Source of the DNA: Atopsyche davidsoni
Taxonomy: Eukaryota; Arthropoda; Insecta; Trichoptera; Hydrobiosidae
Assembly (NCBI GenBank): GCA_022113835.1
Contig: JAILWY010000002.1
Span: forward strand, 12,192,501-12,256,500
DNA: 64,000 nucleotides
Direction: 5' to 3'
Part shown: positions 26,241 to 37,218 of the stretch, piece by piece
Layout: each line of letters begins with the position of its first letter
Numbering within the stretch: position 1 is the stretch's first letter
Made by a program: the position numbers and the translations under genes
The notes under the pieces: generated by a model
Told to the model about the DNA's origin: nothing
The model's database searches: none
Seen by the model: only the letters and a program-made list of their open reading frames with translations

Positions 26241-26349
26241 GCCCCGCCCCCGCCCCCGCCCCCGCCCCTGCCCCCGCCCCCGCCCCCGCCCCTGCCCCCG
26301 CCCCTGCCCCTGCCCCCACCCCTACCCCCGCCCCTGCCCCCGCCCCCGG
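26241..26349 (+). repeat. C-rich hexamer array (CCCCCG/CCCCTG)n
   Basis: About 18 imperfect copies of CCCCCG, CCCCTG and similar hexamers cover 109 bases in DNA that is otherwise about two-thirds AT. The complementary strand has many runs of four or five G separated by a C or A plus G, so it could form G-quadruplexes. It is bounded by CCCTAGTGCT on the left and GCACCGCTAGTG on the right. Confidence 0.95.
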
Positions 26350-26354
26350 CACCG

Positions 26355-27910
26355 CTAGTGTGAACGCGCCACCACTGGGCCGACCCACAGATCTCCCATG
26401 CGATAGGCGAGGCTGTGGAACTTAGTTTATGATTTCTATAGCTTATATTATCTCCATCTACAGTCGTTGCTCATCCATTCGACGACTATAACATAAAACA
26501 AAATAAAGCTATTTTTTGATAGGTTATGTGCTTTCAAGATTTAATATCTACTGCTTATAAAGTTATCGGTGTTAAGTTATCCGACCAGCAAGGGCTATCG
26601 GTGCGGTTTCCATAAGCAAGCTGCTCAAGCTTGCATAATAGAAGCACGCAACGGAGAGTCTTCCACCTCGGTGTGTCTCCTGTGCTTGCTTTGTGGTACA
26701 CGGGAATATTTGAGAATTTATCCAAAGGGTTTTCTTTTCGCTTGAACGCGGAGTCATTTTTAAATTTATGATATTTTTATAAATTAAAAATATTGTGCTT
26801 ACATATATTGTATACACGGATTAAGTGAACTCAATGTATTGGTTGTATCATGCTTATATTTAAAACGTTTTTACGAAACGGTCATTTGTTCGCAATGATA
26901 GATAATGAAATATGTGCGTAGTTTTAATGAATTATCAGATTACGCACTTGGCTTGATCGATTCCCACATCAGACTGTTCTATTCGATTAAATTTATCCGA
27001 TAATCCCACCATTGTCGATGACACGTCGGTGGCGAGTCAATATTTGGATTTCTCGCATTACGCAGCGTTTCTGAAGCACCCGCGGGCCACACGAACCGTT
27101 TACCAATAACTGTACTTAAACCCGTTTGTCAAACTCGACAAGTCTCAGTTAAACAAACTCGAGTTTAAACTACTGCTTACCGGCCACAAGATAAAGCCAG
27201 TTTTTTTTTTTTATTAAAACCTTGCGTGTCACGTGCAAGGTAGATTGTTTAATTTATTTATTCTCCACCAGCGAGAATCATTGACTAGCTCAGGATGGGA
27301 ATTGAACCGGTAACCTCAAAATATTTTTTTAGACCTTAGTTACTTTGAGATTACATTTTTACACACTCCTAGTCATGCTAAATAATTTTCTTTTAATAAA
27401 ATATTAATTTATAGCCGGGACGTCAAAAACAAGCAAGCCAAACACACGCCGGAAAGCAACTACAAGAGCATGCGAATATATTTAATTTAATAAGTTATAA
27501 TAATATATTATTTTTATAATCTTTAACTTATTACATTGCCGGATTTAAATAAAACACATATAACATATTAAAGTGAATGTTCAGTCACACAGCGTAATAA
27601 GGTGGGCCGGTCTTTTCTATCTATAACATTTATTTCATTTCTGTTCCAATGAAAACGCACTCGGTATGCATGCTTACTCAGGAATTCGATTCAGATTTTT
27701 GTTCCCATCAGAGGATTTCCCGATAAAGCCTCGCATGAAATGCTCTTCGGTCTACAATTCGGATTCTGTATGCATAATTTCAGTTTATGGAATTCCCGAT
27801 CAGATAAGAATCTCTTCTCACCGTCGAGAATTCGATGTTTACTCAATTTACATATAAAAAATTGAACAAATTCAGATCACACTCTAAAACTGAATTGATA
27901 AATGATTTTT
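26355..27910. other. Gene-free stretch with one reverse SINE-like B box
   Basis: Read on the minus strand, 27,295-27,340 contains GGTTACCGGTTCAATTCCC, a B-box-like sequence of a worn tRNA-derived head. No exon was recognised. Confidence 0.35.
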
Positions 27911-27914
27911 TTCA

Positions 27915-28010
27915 TGTTTGTAGGTTTCGTCCGTTATTATGAGTTGATTTGGTTTCTTGGGTGTTGAACTGCTTGAGGTCTCCGACGTTTCGGTCTCCAC
28001 CTGGACAATA
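27915..28010 (+). repeat. Common dispersed repeat (family F)
   Basis: The consensus blocks TGTTTGTAGGTTT, TTTCTTGGGTGTTGAACTGC and GTCTCCGACGTTTCGG recur in either orientation. They appear near 2,565-2,600, 3,465-3,515, 40,905-40,990, 43,090-43,250, 45,878-46,025, 46,510-46,580 and 56,520-56,582. This is the most frequent dispersed family in the window. No ends or coding content could be defined. Confidence 0.6.
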
Positions 28011-28849
28011 GGACCAAAAAAAAAGCGATTTACATACGCTTGATTTATACACAAATGATTGCTTATGAGTGAATCATTTTACTTAAAAAACATCGTTTAC
28101 ACATTAAGTCTGTATGGGTCAAATGTGTGAATTTATTAAATATTTCACAATCATATGTAGTTAATGATGATAATCATCCAAATGTAATACTCATGTGACC
28201 CGAGAAGAGTGATGAATTATTATAATCATCTCATCTGACTAATAAAATGGATAACTATTTGAGGACAAGTCACTAATTATATTCTAATTAAAATAATTAA
28301 TTATTTAATGAGATACATGTTATTATGATGCAACCGTTTCTATTTTGACTAAAGCTGCCTACACACGCTGCAACACAACCAATAGCCGAACTCATATTTT
28401 GGTAGTTTTGCCTAAAAATCCCACAATAAGCGATGCTATTGGCTGATTGCCGTCTGGCCGTCGGTCGTGTTGCAGCTTGTGTAGGCAGCTCAAATCATGA
28501 AGGCGTCTGTCTCGTTGCGGCAATTATTGAATAATCATTCTGAAAAGGCTTGTCGGCCCTGTCTAACATAATTTATGGCAGGCGAACCGCGACCCGAGAG
28601 AACGCGTAATTAAAATCCTCTATTTACATTAGCTTGGACATTCGTCAATCAGAGTGCGTAATTAAAAATTACTAGGCTTGCGCACTCGCCCACCTTTCCT
28701 GGCTTGCTAAACCATGCACAACTATTTCTAAATATTGACTAAAGGTTTGACTTTTGACCATTATTGATGCTTTTATACCATACTCGTTTTTAATCTCTCC
28801 ATAATTATTATTCTGTATATTGCCTTCTATAAACTTACTAAATAATATA

Positions 28850-29010
28850 TATACAAGAGGAAACTTTCTCAGTGGAAAATTGAGATGACCTATTGAACGC
28901 CGTCAATTTTGAATGATTCTGTACGGGATCGAACCCCCGACTCTCAAGTGCACGTCTTCAGATTCCACAATTAAATGATCCGATGCGCTGCTTGACGCAA
29001 CCTCCGCGTC
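28850..29010 (-). mobile_element. tRNA-derived SINE
   Basis: On the minus strand an A-box-like GTTGCGTCAAGCAGCGCATC is followed about 45 bases later by the B-box GGTTCGATCCC, and then by a non-tRNA body. The spacing fits a Pol III promoter. The first arm does not pair as an acceptor stem, so this is a SINE rather than a tRNA gene. Confidence 0.55.
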
Positions 29011-29474
29011 CGGTAGTGATACCAAGTAATTAGAATCAATAATTACTGGTTAAGTTAATCAATGATCACGGGTGATTTCATTAGAGTAGAAGAGACACTG
29101 ACTGCCCGAATACAAGGTATTTATCAACTTCTTCGTAAAATGTATTATTGAGTTGTTAGATTAAAAAATATATCAAATAGAAAATTTCTTCCTAAAAAGG
29201 CTTCGTGAAATCAAGCAGTGGATTCAATGATGATGATTCAACAAATATCCAAAAGTGAGAGTTAATATTTTCAGAGGAGATCAATGAGATCGGTGTGGCA
29301 TAATAACCCGATTATTATTGTGTCAAAAACTTCGCATTGTATAATAATAAAACAACATGACTACAGAATGAGGTCTTGTAACAAATATTGTTAGAATCTG
29401 TCTTATGGTGGTACTTGAAAAGCAGTAAGCATGAAACAAGCGAGTAACAAATGAGAATGCGCAATAAGGTGTTA

Positions 29475-29621
29475 AAAAGCGTAAAGTATACTATTTTGCC
29501 CATATTGTCCGATATACCAAATATACTGCAACACACTGTCCATGGAAAAATCCAAGTTATGAGAGGCATTAGAAGAAGAAAGCTAGTGTGGATGCGGAAT
29601 TTGCGACAGTGGGTGAATTAG
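29475..29621 (+). mobile_element. C-terminal remnant of a non-LTR retrotransposon ORF
   Basis: The open frame ends with IRRRKLVWMRNLRQWVN and a stop. It is preceded by KSVKYTILPILSDIPNILQ and HTVHGKIQVMRG. This matches the recurring LINE C-terminal pattern 'K-x-x-Y-F-G-H ... L-Q-x-x-x-x-G-K-x-x-G-x-R-x-x-G-R-R-x-x-S-W-x-x-N-L-R-x-W'. The upstream frame is interrupted, so only the tail survives. Confidence 0.6.
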
Positions 29622-30084
29622 TCAGACTCACTCAGAATAAAAATATGTTAATAAAAAAGAGAGGCACTTGTAACAAGTGACTGTGAGTTTCTTGTAACCG
29701 ACAGTTAGTTTTAGTCCACACTGTACTGAGTTGATCTCTACGCGCTGCGGCTAATCAATATCCATTTTTTAATTACTCTCAACCGCCTCTTAAAGGCCGT
29801 AATAAAATGTACGATTTATTTACGATTACTATCATGCGCATTAAGTGCATCCGTAGTCTTGTGGATCTGCGAGCTCAGGTTTCTGATCTCTGTGAGATAT
29901 GCGTTCCGCGTATCCTCTGAAAACATCTCAGACTGAACCTAGAATAGAAAGAAAGGTCGGGAGTTGTTTGTTTCTGTTTCACAGATGAATCCTGCGTGGA
30001 TTAAAAATGAATGATTTGATAAAAATCATCGGAATTATTGTATTGTATAGACGGCGTTGAACCAATATATTTTACTTGCACTTA

Positions 30085-30470
30085 ATTTTTCCCCGCTCTC
30101 CCCATTCTATTGCTTGTGCATGGCTACCATTCTGTACCCCGAGCGTGTATAAAGGATTGGTAAAGGAGTAGTGGACTTGGAAAGATTGTAGAGGGATGTG
30201 CTCTGGAAGTACTTTGTCGAGCTCCTGATATTGTTTCTGTAGCTTGCTGCAGAAGGAGTATCAGATCTAAATACCTAAATGTAAGGAAAGGATTTATAAT
30301 AATGCTTTTGGGCAGCAGCAATGTCTAGATTTTTCCTTCAGAAGGACCCGGGGACCCACTACACTATATTCCCCTTAGAAAACCATGAACACTGGTTCAG
30401 CATGAGTATATGGTCAGTGATATGTTCGCCAACCTCCGCTGAGGATAGACACTTGATGAAGATGCACTTA
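30085..30470 (-). repeat. Dispersed repeat D1, copy 3
   Basis: This is the longest copy of the family. Besides the blocks shared with 19,970-20,360, its right part (TATATTCCCCTTAGAAAACC, ATGAACACTGGTTCAGCATG) is the complement of the left part of copy 1 at 12,660-12,735. That shows copies 1 and 3 cover the same element in opposite orientations. Confidence 0.75.
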
Positions 30471-31344
30471 AATATTTGCAAAAATCAAAATTTTAGGGCT
30501 ATGTAAATTATTTTTTTACAAAGCACATTTATTATAATGCAGTGGCTTGCAGTGAGTACATGGAATGGACCAAAATCTATATATTTATAGGTTTTTATGT
30601 TTTATAATAATAAGAGCTAGAGACCTTGCATGTGCCATTAACAAGGAAAAACAACGTTGTTCTTTAGTTTCAGAAATTAACCGCATTACAATTTAGTTTT
30701 GCTAACACTCCTCGCCACTGCTAAAACTATGTACAATGCATGTTATTTTTAATGATATTAATAGTAAAATAAGTAATTTTTGTGATTTATTAAGCTCATT
30801 TACATTCAACGCAAAAAACTGCTTGTCTCTGTTTTGGGCTCTATGATTATTATCTTTATTATCTGTTCTTATAATCAAAAGCTAATTTTTGAGTTGTATC
30901 TTGTAGTAAGGTACCCAAGATCATCATAGGCGATGATATAAATAACTTTATTCCTAAGATTTATTTGTCCAATTTGTTAATTCCCGCAGCCGTTGCTTTG
31001 AATGCCCTCACCTGTTTAAGTTACCGCTTTTTATAAATGAACATTTCAACACTCGTCGAATTATCAAAGCCGCGCGTGAAATATTGTTTAATTTAAACAG
31101 GTTTCAGGAACTGTTTAAAACGGCCATCAGAGTAATCACCATTAGCAGTGACGCTAATCATCCATCATGAGTGTCACACGCGTCATAAGTCTCTATTACT
31201 GCGCCAAACGTTGGACTGTTTAGACCACAGTCGAAATAAATTTAATTGGTAGTGATTTTTTCATACCTTAAGCCATTGTAATTGGAATTGATTTGTTCTC
31301 ATGTGGCTGGGAATTATTTGGCAAAACCTTTTTATTTATTTTTC

Positions 31345-31610
31345 TTCGTGTGCTTCTCCTCAGAGACGGTTGATAACTTCTGTGATCCTTCTAAACCGCT
31401 ATTTTATATTCGAAGGAAAGGTCTGCGTATTTCTGCTGCCCAATACAACCCACTCTTAACAAAACCATGGAATTTAGATCTGATATTCCAAAACACATCC
31501 CTCTACAATCATTTCAAGTATACTACTTTATTACTGATCCTTTACATATACTCGAGGCACAGAACGGCAGTCATGCATAAGCAACAGAATAGGGCAAACG
31601 GGAAGAAGCC
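31345..31610 (+). repeat. Dispersed repeat D1, copy 4
   Basis: Carries diverged versions of the same blocks in the orientation of copy 1: TCTGCTGCCCAATACAACCC, TTTAGATCTGATATTCC, CACATCCCTCTACAATCATT and GGCAGTCATGCATAAGCAAC. A 122-codon open frame crosses it but starts upstream in unrelated sequence, and no protein family is evident. Confidence 0.55.
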
Positions 31611-32555
31611 ACATAAAAAAAACAGAAACCATAGTTTATTTTTTGTTTAAAGCTGTGAAGGGAAATGAAAATTGCTAGGTATGCTTACATTAAAATTCTA
31701 TTGCCTGTAACTTAGTCTCAATAAATATCCAAAATTTGACAATCCTTTTAATTAAAAGGAGTGTTTAATCACACGTTAGTGTTTAGTAACGGAAGCGCTC
31801 AGGTGGAGGAATTCCAATCGGCCCTCCCAATTTAAGACACATTTCAGAGTCTGCCCCGGGTAGTCAGTTTCCAGTCCCATTACCTGGACTCGGGCATCCT
31901 CTCGGTCTTGCCCGTAATTAATTTCGACCTAATGCTCGATCAGATCTCAGCCTGCATTAAAAATATGATGGATCGATTAACGCACCGCAGGGGCGACTAG
32001 AGAGACGGTGATGGAATTCAATATATAATAAGTGTTATGTACACACGGAGGTGAATAACCGGTGATAATATTTACATTTTTACCCAATTTCAATAAACTG
32101 ATTAGTTAAAAAAAAATTAATATTCATGTGCGCACTCATTTTTACTTTTAAGTGAAATGTTGCTTAACGTACTGTCACACTGTGCGTTTTCAATAACTGT
32201 GAAAACGCTCGGGAAATGCAAAATGATAAAATTGCGTAGAGGAAAAAAAATATTATCACTATGAATATTTTATCACAAAAAAAAATATGTTGCTTAAGCA
32301 ACTTTTTTTTTTCCAAATTGTAAAACATAAAACGAACTCCCGTTTATATGTAAAATAAATTGAATTAGAATTCACAATTTTTTTTACGATCGACACGTAT
32401 TCAGAAAATAAAATGCTGATAATTAAGTTTTGTTTAGATAAAAAAATTAAAAGCGTAAAATGTAGATTGAGCCTTGATTGCATTTTTTTTTATTTTCTTG
32501 ATATAAGTATGTCTATTTTTTGGATTGAACGTCAATCAGACGCGTATTTATTTAT

Positions 32556-32712
32556 AAGATGTGATTCGTTAGTACAAGGGTCAGTACACCGGCCATGTAA
32601 ACCTGGGGATGTGGGTTCAAATCCCACACAAATCACGATGATATTTTTCTGAGAATTTCTTTAAATCATCTTCTATGTTTGAACTAATGTGTCTAATCAT
32701 ATTAGTAATTCC
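32556..32712 (+). mobile_element. tRNA-derived SINE with shared tail
   Basis: The 76-base head starts GTGATTCGTTAGTACAAGGG and has the T-arm GTGGG-TTCAAAT-CCCAC and complementary ends GTGATT/AATCAC, so it is clearly of tRNA origin. The anticodon arm does not pair. The following tail (CACGATGATATTTTTCTGAG ... CTAATCATATTAGTAAT) is the same sequence as each arm of the hairpin at 9,321-9,496. Confidence 0.7.
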
Positions 32713-32849
32713 TGATATAACTTATGCACACCTTATATGCATCGCACGCAGCGAAGTCTCAAATAACTGTTCGAAGCGAAAATAAACCTCATTACGCGAA
32801 CGTCTCGTCAATTATTATAATTTAATCGTTGAATAAATAATCTTTATAA

Positions 32850-32925
32850 ATAGTTTGACGAAACCGGTCACCAATAAATTTAAACGTATGGAAAAAATCA
32901 CATAAGATTTTATTCAAAATATTAT
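32850..32925 (+). repeat. Diverged single arm of family P
   Basis: The block TTTGACGAAACCGGTCACCA, then AATAAATTTAAACG and AAAAATCACATAAGATTTTA, parallels the single-arm copy at 917-1,016. It starts about 140 bases after the SINE that shares sequence with the neighbouring hairpin at 9,321-9,496. Confidence 0.5.
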
Positions 32926-32929
32926 TATA

Positions 32930-35900
32930 AACTGCGTCAAAAGATAATTGTTTTAATTTTTTGTTGTGAGCAGTATTATTGATATTTTTTTTTTCAAAAA
33001 ATGATATGAATAAGCCCATGTAAATGTATAAATTTAATCGGAAGAGTGCTCACGCACTTAAATGGTCGAAGGCCGCCATGTTCCTAACACGTCCCGGTAA
33101 ATTAATTTAAAATTGATGGCGTGGAAAAAGGGATGCCCGTCTCCCAATTCATTGAAAAATAAAAATACACCGCTTATTCTATTAAATTGTGTTAAGGTCC
33201 GTCGCCATCTTTTTGTGGTGATTTAAATTTAATTTGTTTTGGGCTTCGATTAATAAAAAACATAGACCTGCGAGAAAAAAGTGTCCAATCCATTGGTAAT
33301 AATTTAATATGTGCTTAGAACATGTTGTATAGTTTTATTATTAACAAAAGTGAATATCTAATTTTCTAGCTAAGGATTACGATCATTTTATTTGTAAGCG
33401 CTTTCCCCTTTCATGGGGTTTCTCAGATCCTATCTAGGGAAGCTGGACGAATCCGAGGTAGATCTTAAAAACTCCCATTTCTGACTACCTTATCTTAGAA
33501 ATCTCCTGCTCGTGGAATAAACAGAAAAAAATCCAGAAATGGGTCTCATATCATCGTTTTCGCTCGTTGATTTAACATAAAAACCTACGGTACCTTTACT
33601 ATAAAAAATCTAAGCAATTGTTTTCAAATAATTAATATGTTTAATTTATGTGTGGTTTCTTAAATAAAAAAATATTATTTTAACAGGCCGTATCTATTTG
33701 TATCCTTGATTTGGGGCTTATTGATGCGTAACTCCAGTACATATTTCAAATTTAATTAAAATCCCTCTTTCTATATTTACAACTAGGGATTAATTTATTC
33801 CAGCCATTAGTAAGCACGTATGTTTAATATTAATTGAAATCTATTGCCTATGCAAGACTTCAAAACTTACAAACTATTTTTTTAATATACATACATTTTT
33901 TTACGCCTTTACCATTGAGATATGTCTCGCTCGCTATATCAAGTAACTTTAGTGTTTACTGTGAATTAAAAGTTTTGGACATATAAATAGGATGCCTAGT
34001 TTGGTATTTAAGGATTTTTATTTTAGGGATGACAAAGCAAGCTAATGTTAACACACAAACTAAAATATAATTACCTTTTTATTAATATTTTAATATTAAC
34101 AATGAAATGATCTGTTTGCTCACCTCTGTTGTTTCACTGAATAAATCATTTAAAACTAACATGCTATTAATAAAAAAAAGTGTTTATAATAAATAAGCGG
34201 TATAATTTATATATATTCTCTGTAAATATGACATCATGTCCGTTAATATTCTAATTTCTAATCAACTTTTTATACGTCCATAATAATAATTATGTTTGTA
34301 CTTACTTGGTGAAGATGTATGTGAAAAAATCCAACTATCCGATGATGACCGCGCGGGCTTGGAGGCATCAGTTTTATTATTTTATTAGCAGATCATGCTT
34401 AACTTTTTTAAACTGATCTTTCACATTTAGGCTCACGTGTTTTATGTTTTTCCCATAACCTTTGTAGCTAAAAATAACATTATTATTAGCTGAATTCTGC
34501 GAAAGCCGTCAATTCATCGTTAAGCATGTTATTTCACAGTCATATGTAAAATATTTATATAACAGCAGCTGAAAATTATTTGAGTATTTTAAATGTCTGA
34601 ATATTTATTCTAGTGCTTTTCTTTATATTTGTTGGCATACTTAAATGTTGAGGTTGAAAAAGTGGAAAATCAAACAAATCAACATTTAGCATATATTGCA
34701 AATCGATTCCAGATTCTTTTAAAGAGCTTCACAAACAAAAATCGTAATCTCTCTACCGTTTGGCTAGTATAATCTGAAATAGTCTATCGTGGAAAGTCAG
34801 ACATCTGTATATACCGTCGTCAGGCACGGAATAAAGACAATAGAGGCGTATCCAACAAAAACCATTCCAGATCTTTAAAAGAATTCCAATGTGCCTGAAT
34901 TCGGTAATTTAGATTCCGAGCTCGCGCCCAAGTGCGCAAATCACTGTGGGGGCTTTATGGATGTTTCAATCAAATGCAAATCGAGCTGCCTACACGCGGC
35001 TTCCGCTGCCAAATTCCGCTGTAAAATTTACTACCGGCAACTGATTAGTATTTCGTGCGCAGACTTGCTACCTGTCCGGCAGACTTGCGGCCCGTGTGAA
35101 GAGGCAGGTTTCTAAGCTTGTGCCGATTGCACAATACTATAATGCTTTACTAATGATTATAGCAAAATATATTTTATATTACCTCATTTATATATTACTC
35201 AATGAAAAAGCCAGCGTGGTTGAGTTGGATACAGGAAGACAGATAGATACCTATCTATGTACCAGGTTATGTAAAAAAAAACGATATGGGTAGTATAAAT
35301 AATAGAATTATAGCACCATGTTTGTATTTAATTACTCGAAATAAATTATTGAAATAATGGTTCTCGCTTATACGCGTGTGTAAATGACGATAGAAACGAG
35401 TGGTGCATTTACAGTGGATTAAAATAATCTCCGGAGAAAGTGTAGGAATTAAACCGAACTCACGACCGAATAGATTAAGCAAGAGCCTGCTATTTAATTC
35501 ACTGCTGTAATTTTCCCGCTGCATTGTCACGCCGTGAACGGAGTCATTAGCATTCGTGATCTAAACTTGATGTGGCTCAATACCTAAGAAAATAATTACA
35601 TTATGGTACATATGTAACATCATGGTGCTTTTAACTTTTTTTTTACAAAAGCTTTATTCATTGCGAAATGATTTATTTAGCTGTTGAAGGGTTTCTTCTC
35701 CGAAACAAAAATAAATCTAATCTTCCTAAGGAGCTATTCAACGCCTCTCGGCAAACAGTCTTTGGATCCATTTGGATTTAGATCGTGTGCTTCGTAAACA
35801 GGTGAGATCATAGGGTGACCTCAGCGGGAAGGTCAGTCGCCTTCTGGTCCTCCGAGCCGCGCAAACAGCTTGGCTGGAGTCACTGGAAACTTCGATGCAT

Positions 35901-36970
35901 GAGCCATGTTATCCGCGAAAACCAGGAGAAGCTCCGATTTTTTTCATGACGTAAATGCGATTACGGAATACGTAGACCATCATAAATGGAATCATCGATG
36001 CATGTAACAGAAGATTTTTTCCGAAGAATTCCGATAGTTGCTTATATTGGCATTATAACTCGGGTAAGGCATTTTCTCGAAGAGGTACGCTCACTGGCAA
36101 GTACACGGCCAATTGGACCCCGGAGTAGTGCAATGAACTTCAACAAAGCCGAAAATGTCATCTCTCTTTCATTTTATACTTTATCTTGGATTTGGAGCTA
36201 AATGAGATTTCCGCCTTGAGGGCAGAAGATTTTTATTTTTTAAGATTTTTAAGACAAGCAATCAAGCAGAGAACAGTCAATAATTATCTTATTGAAAATT
36301 ACCGCCAAAACCACCAAAAATATATTATTTACATTCATCCTATCAATACTTAATGCGATGAAAGGGTGATTATAAAAATCAATGTGGTATATTCTTGAAA
36401 TAACATGTCATGGCATTTGATTGAAATAATTTTACTGAAACATTGATCACTATCAATATTTTAATAAATACACGTTTACGCTTATTATTATATAAACATA
36501 TCTACAGCTAGAAATCTTTAACTGGAAATCGAATGTTATTAATAATTCCAATGCCGGAACTGGAAAAAACATTTTTTACAATTAAAATATTTAATTGTTT
36601 AAAAACCATTTATATTTTATATGATACATAAAAGCTGAAATGGCAATTCCTCTCACGTGTGTCAATTTAAAAATGTCAGTTTTTAAATTAATAATAAAAC
36701 ATATGTTTAATTAATGTCAAATGAATTGGAGAAATGAAACGTAATAAATTTAAAATTAAATTCTAAGGCGTTAATAGATCTAGTTCGGCACTGCATTTTG
36801 CTACCGACTTCCGATCTGAGCGTATAACTTATCGCAAAGTAAACAAAGAAACATAAGTACAATAGTTAACAGAGTTACAAAAATTCCGTATCGATCCTGG
36901 AGGGGTGTTAGAAGGAAAGTAATAATTTGATTAATCAGAGGTTAGTACACATTTGTTTCGGTTTGGGAGA
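32930..36970. other. Gene-free stretch 5' of the receptor locus
   Basis: No coding exon was recognised upstream of the first gustatory-receptor exon. In particular I saw no further GLCPFR-type first exon. Several short open frames lie at 34,890-35,530 and 35,986-36,201, but none shows a domain or splice-bounded structure. Confidence 0.4.
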
Positions 36971-36978
36971 GGGGAAAC

Positions 36979-37218
36979 ATGGATGAAGATGCGAGCTTGC
37001 TGCACGAGGCCCTGTCGCCGCTGCACGGCGGGGCGGCGATCCTGGGGCTGTGCCCCTTCCGCCCCTTCCGCCCCTTCTGCCCCTTCTGCCCCTTCCGCCC
37101 CGCCGCCCGCCCCGCCCTCCAGCTTGCCCACACCGTGACCGCTAGCATTGCATTTGCCATACAAACTTTTTATACGATAATGATCACCGTGCATAATGAC
37201 GTTATGCACTTCACAATG
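36979..37218 (+). CDS. Gr alternative first exon 1A (80 codons)
   Basis: It starts at GAAACATGG and ends at ACAATG|GTAAGA, phase 0. The conserved segment reads EALSPLHGGAAILGLCPFR. The CPF[R/C] motif is then locally repeated, because a CCCCTTCCG/CCCCTTCTG-type unit has expanded in frame. A hydrophobic TM1 follows (HTVTASIAFAIQTFYTIMIT). The exon is strongly GC-rich against an AT-rich background. It is 5.2 kb from exon 2. A hAT MITE sits 100 bases after its donor. Confidence 0.82.

Noticed and set aside
32556..32631. tRNA gene (76 bases, paired ends, good T arm)
   Set aside because: The anticodon and D arms do not pair, and a repeated tail shared with 9,321-9,496 follows, so it is a SINE head.
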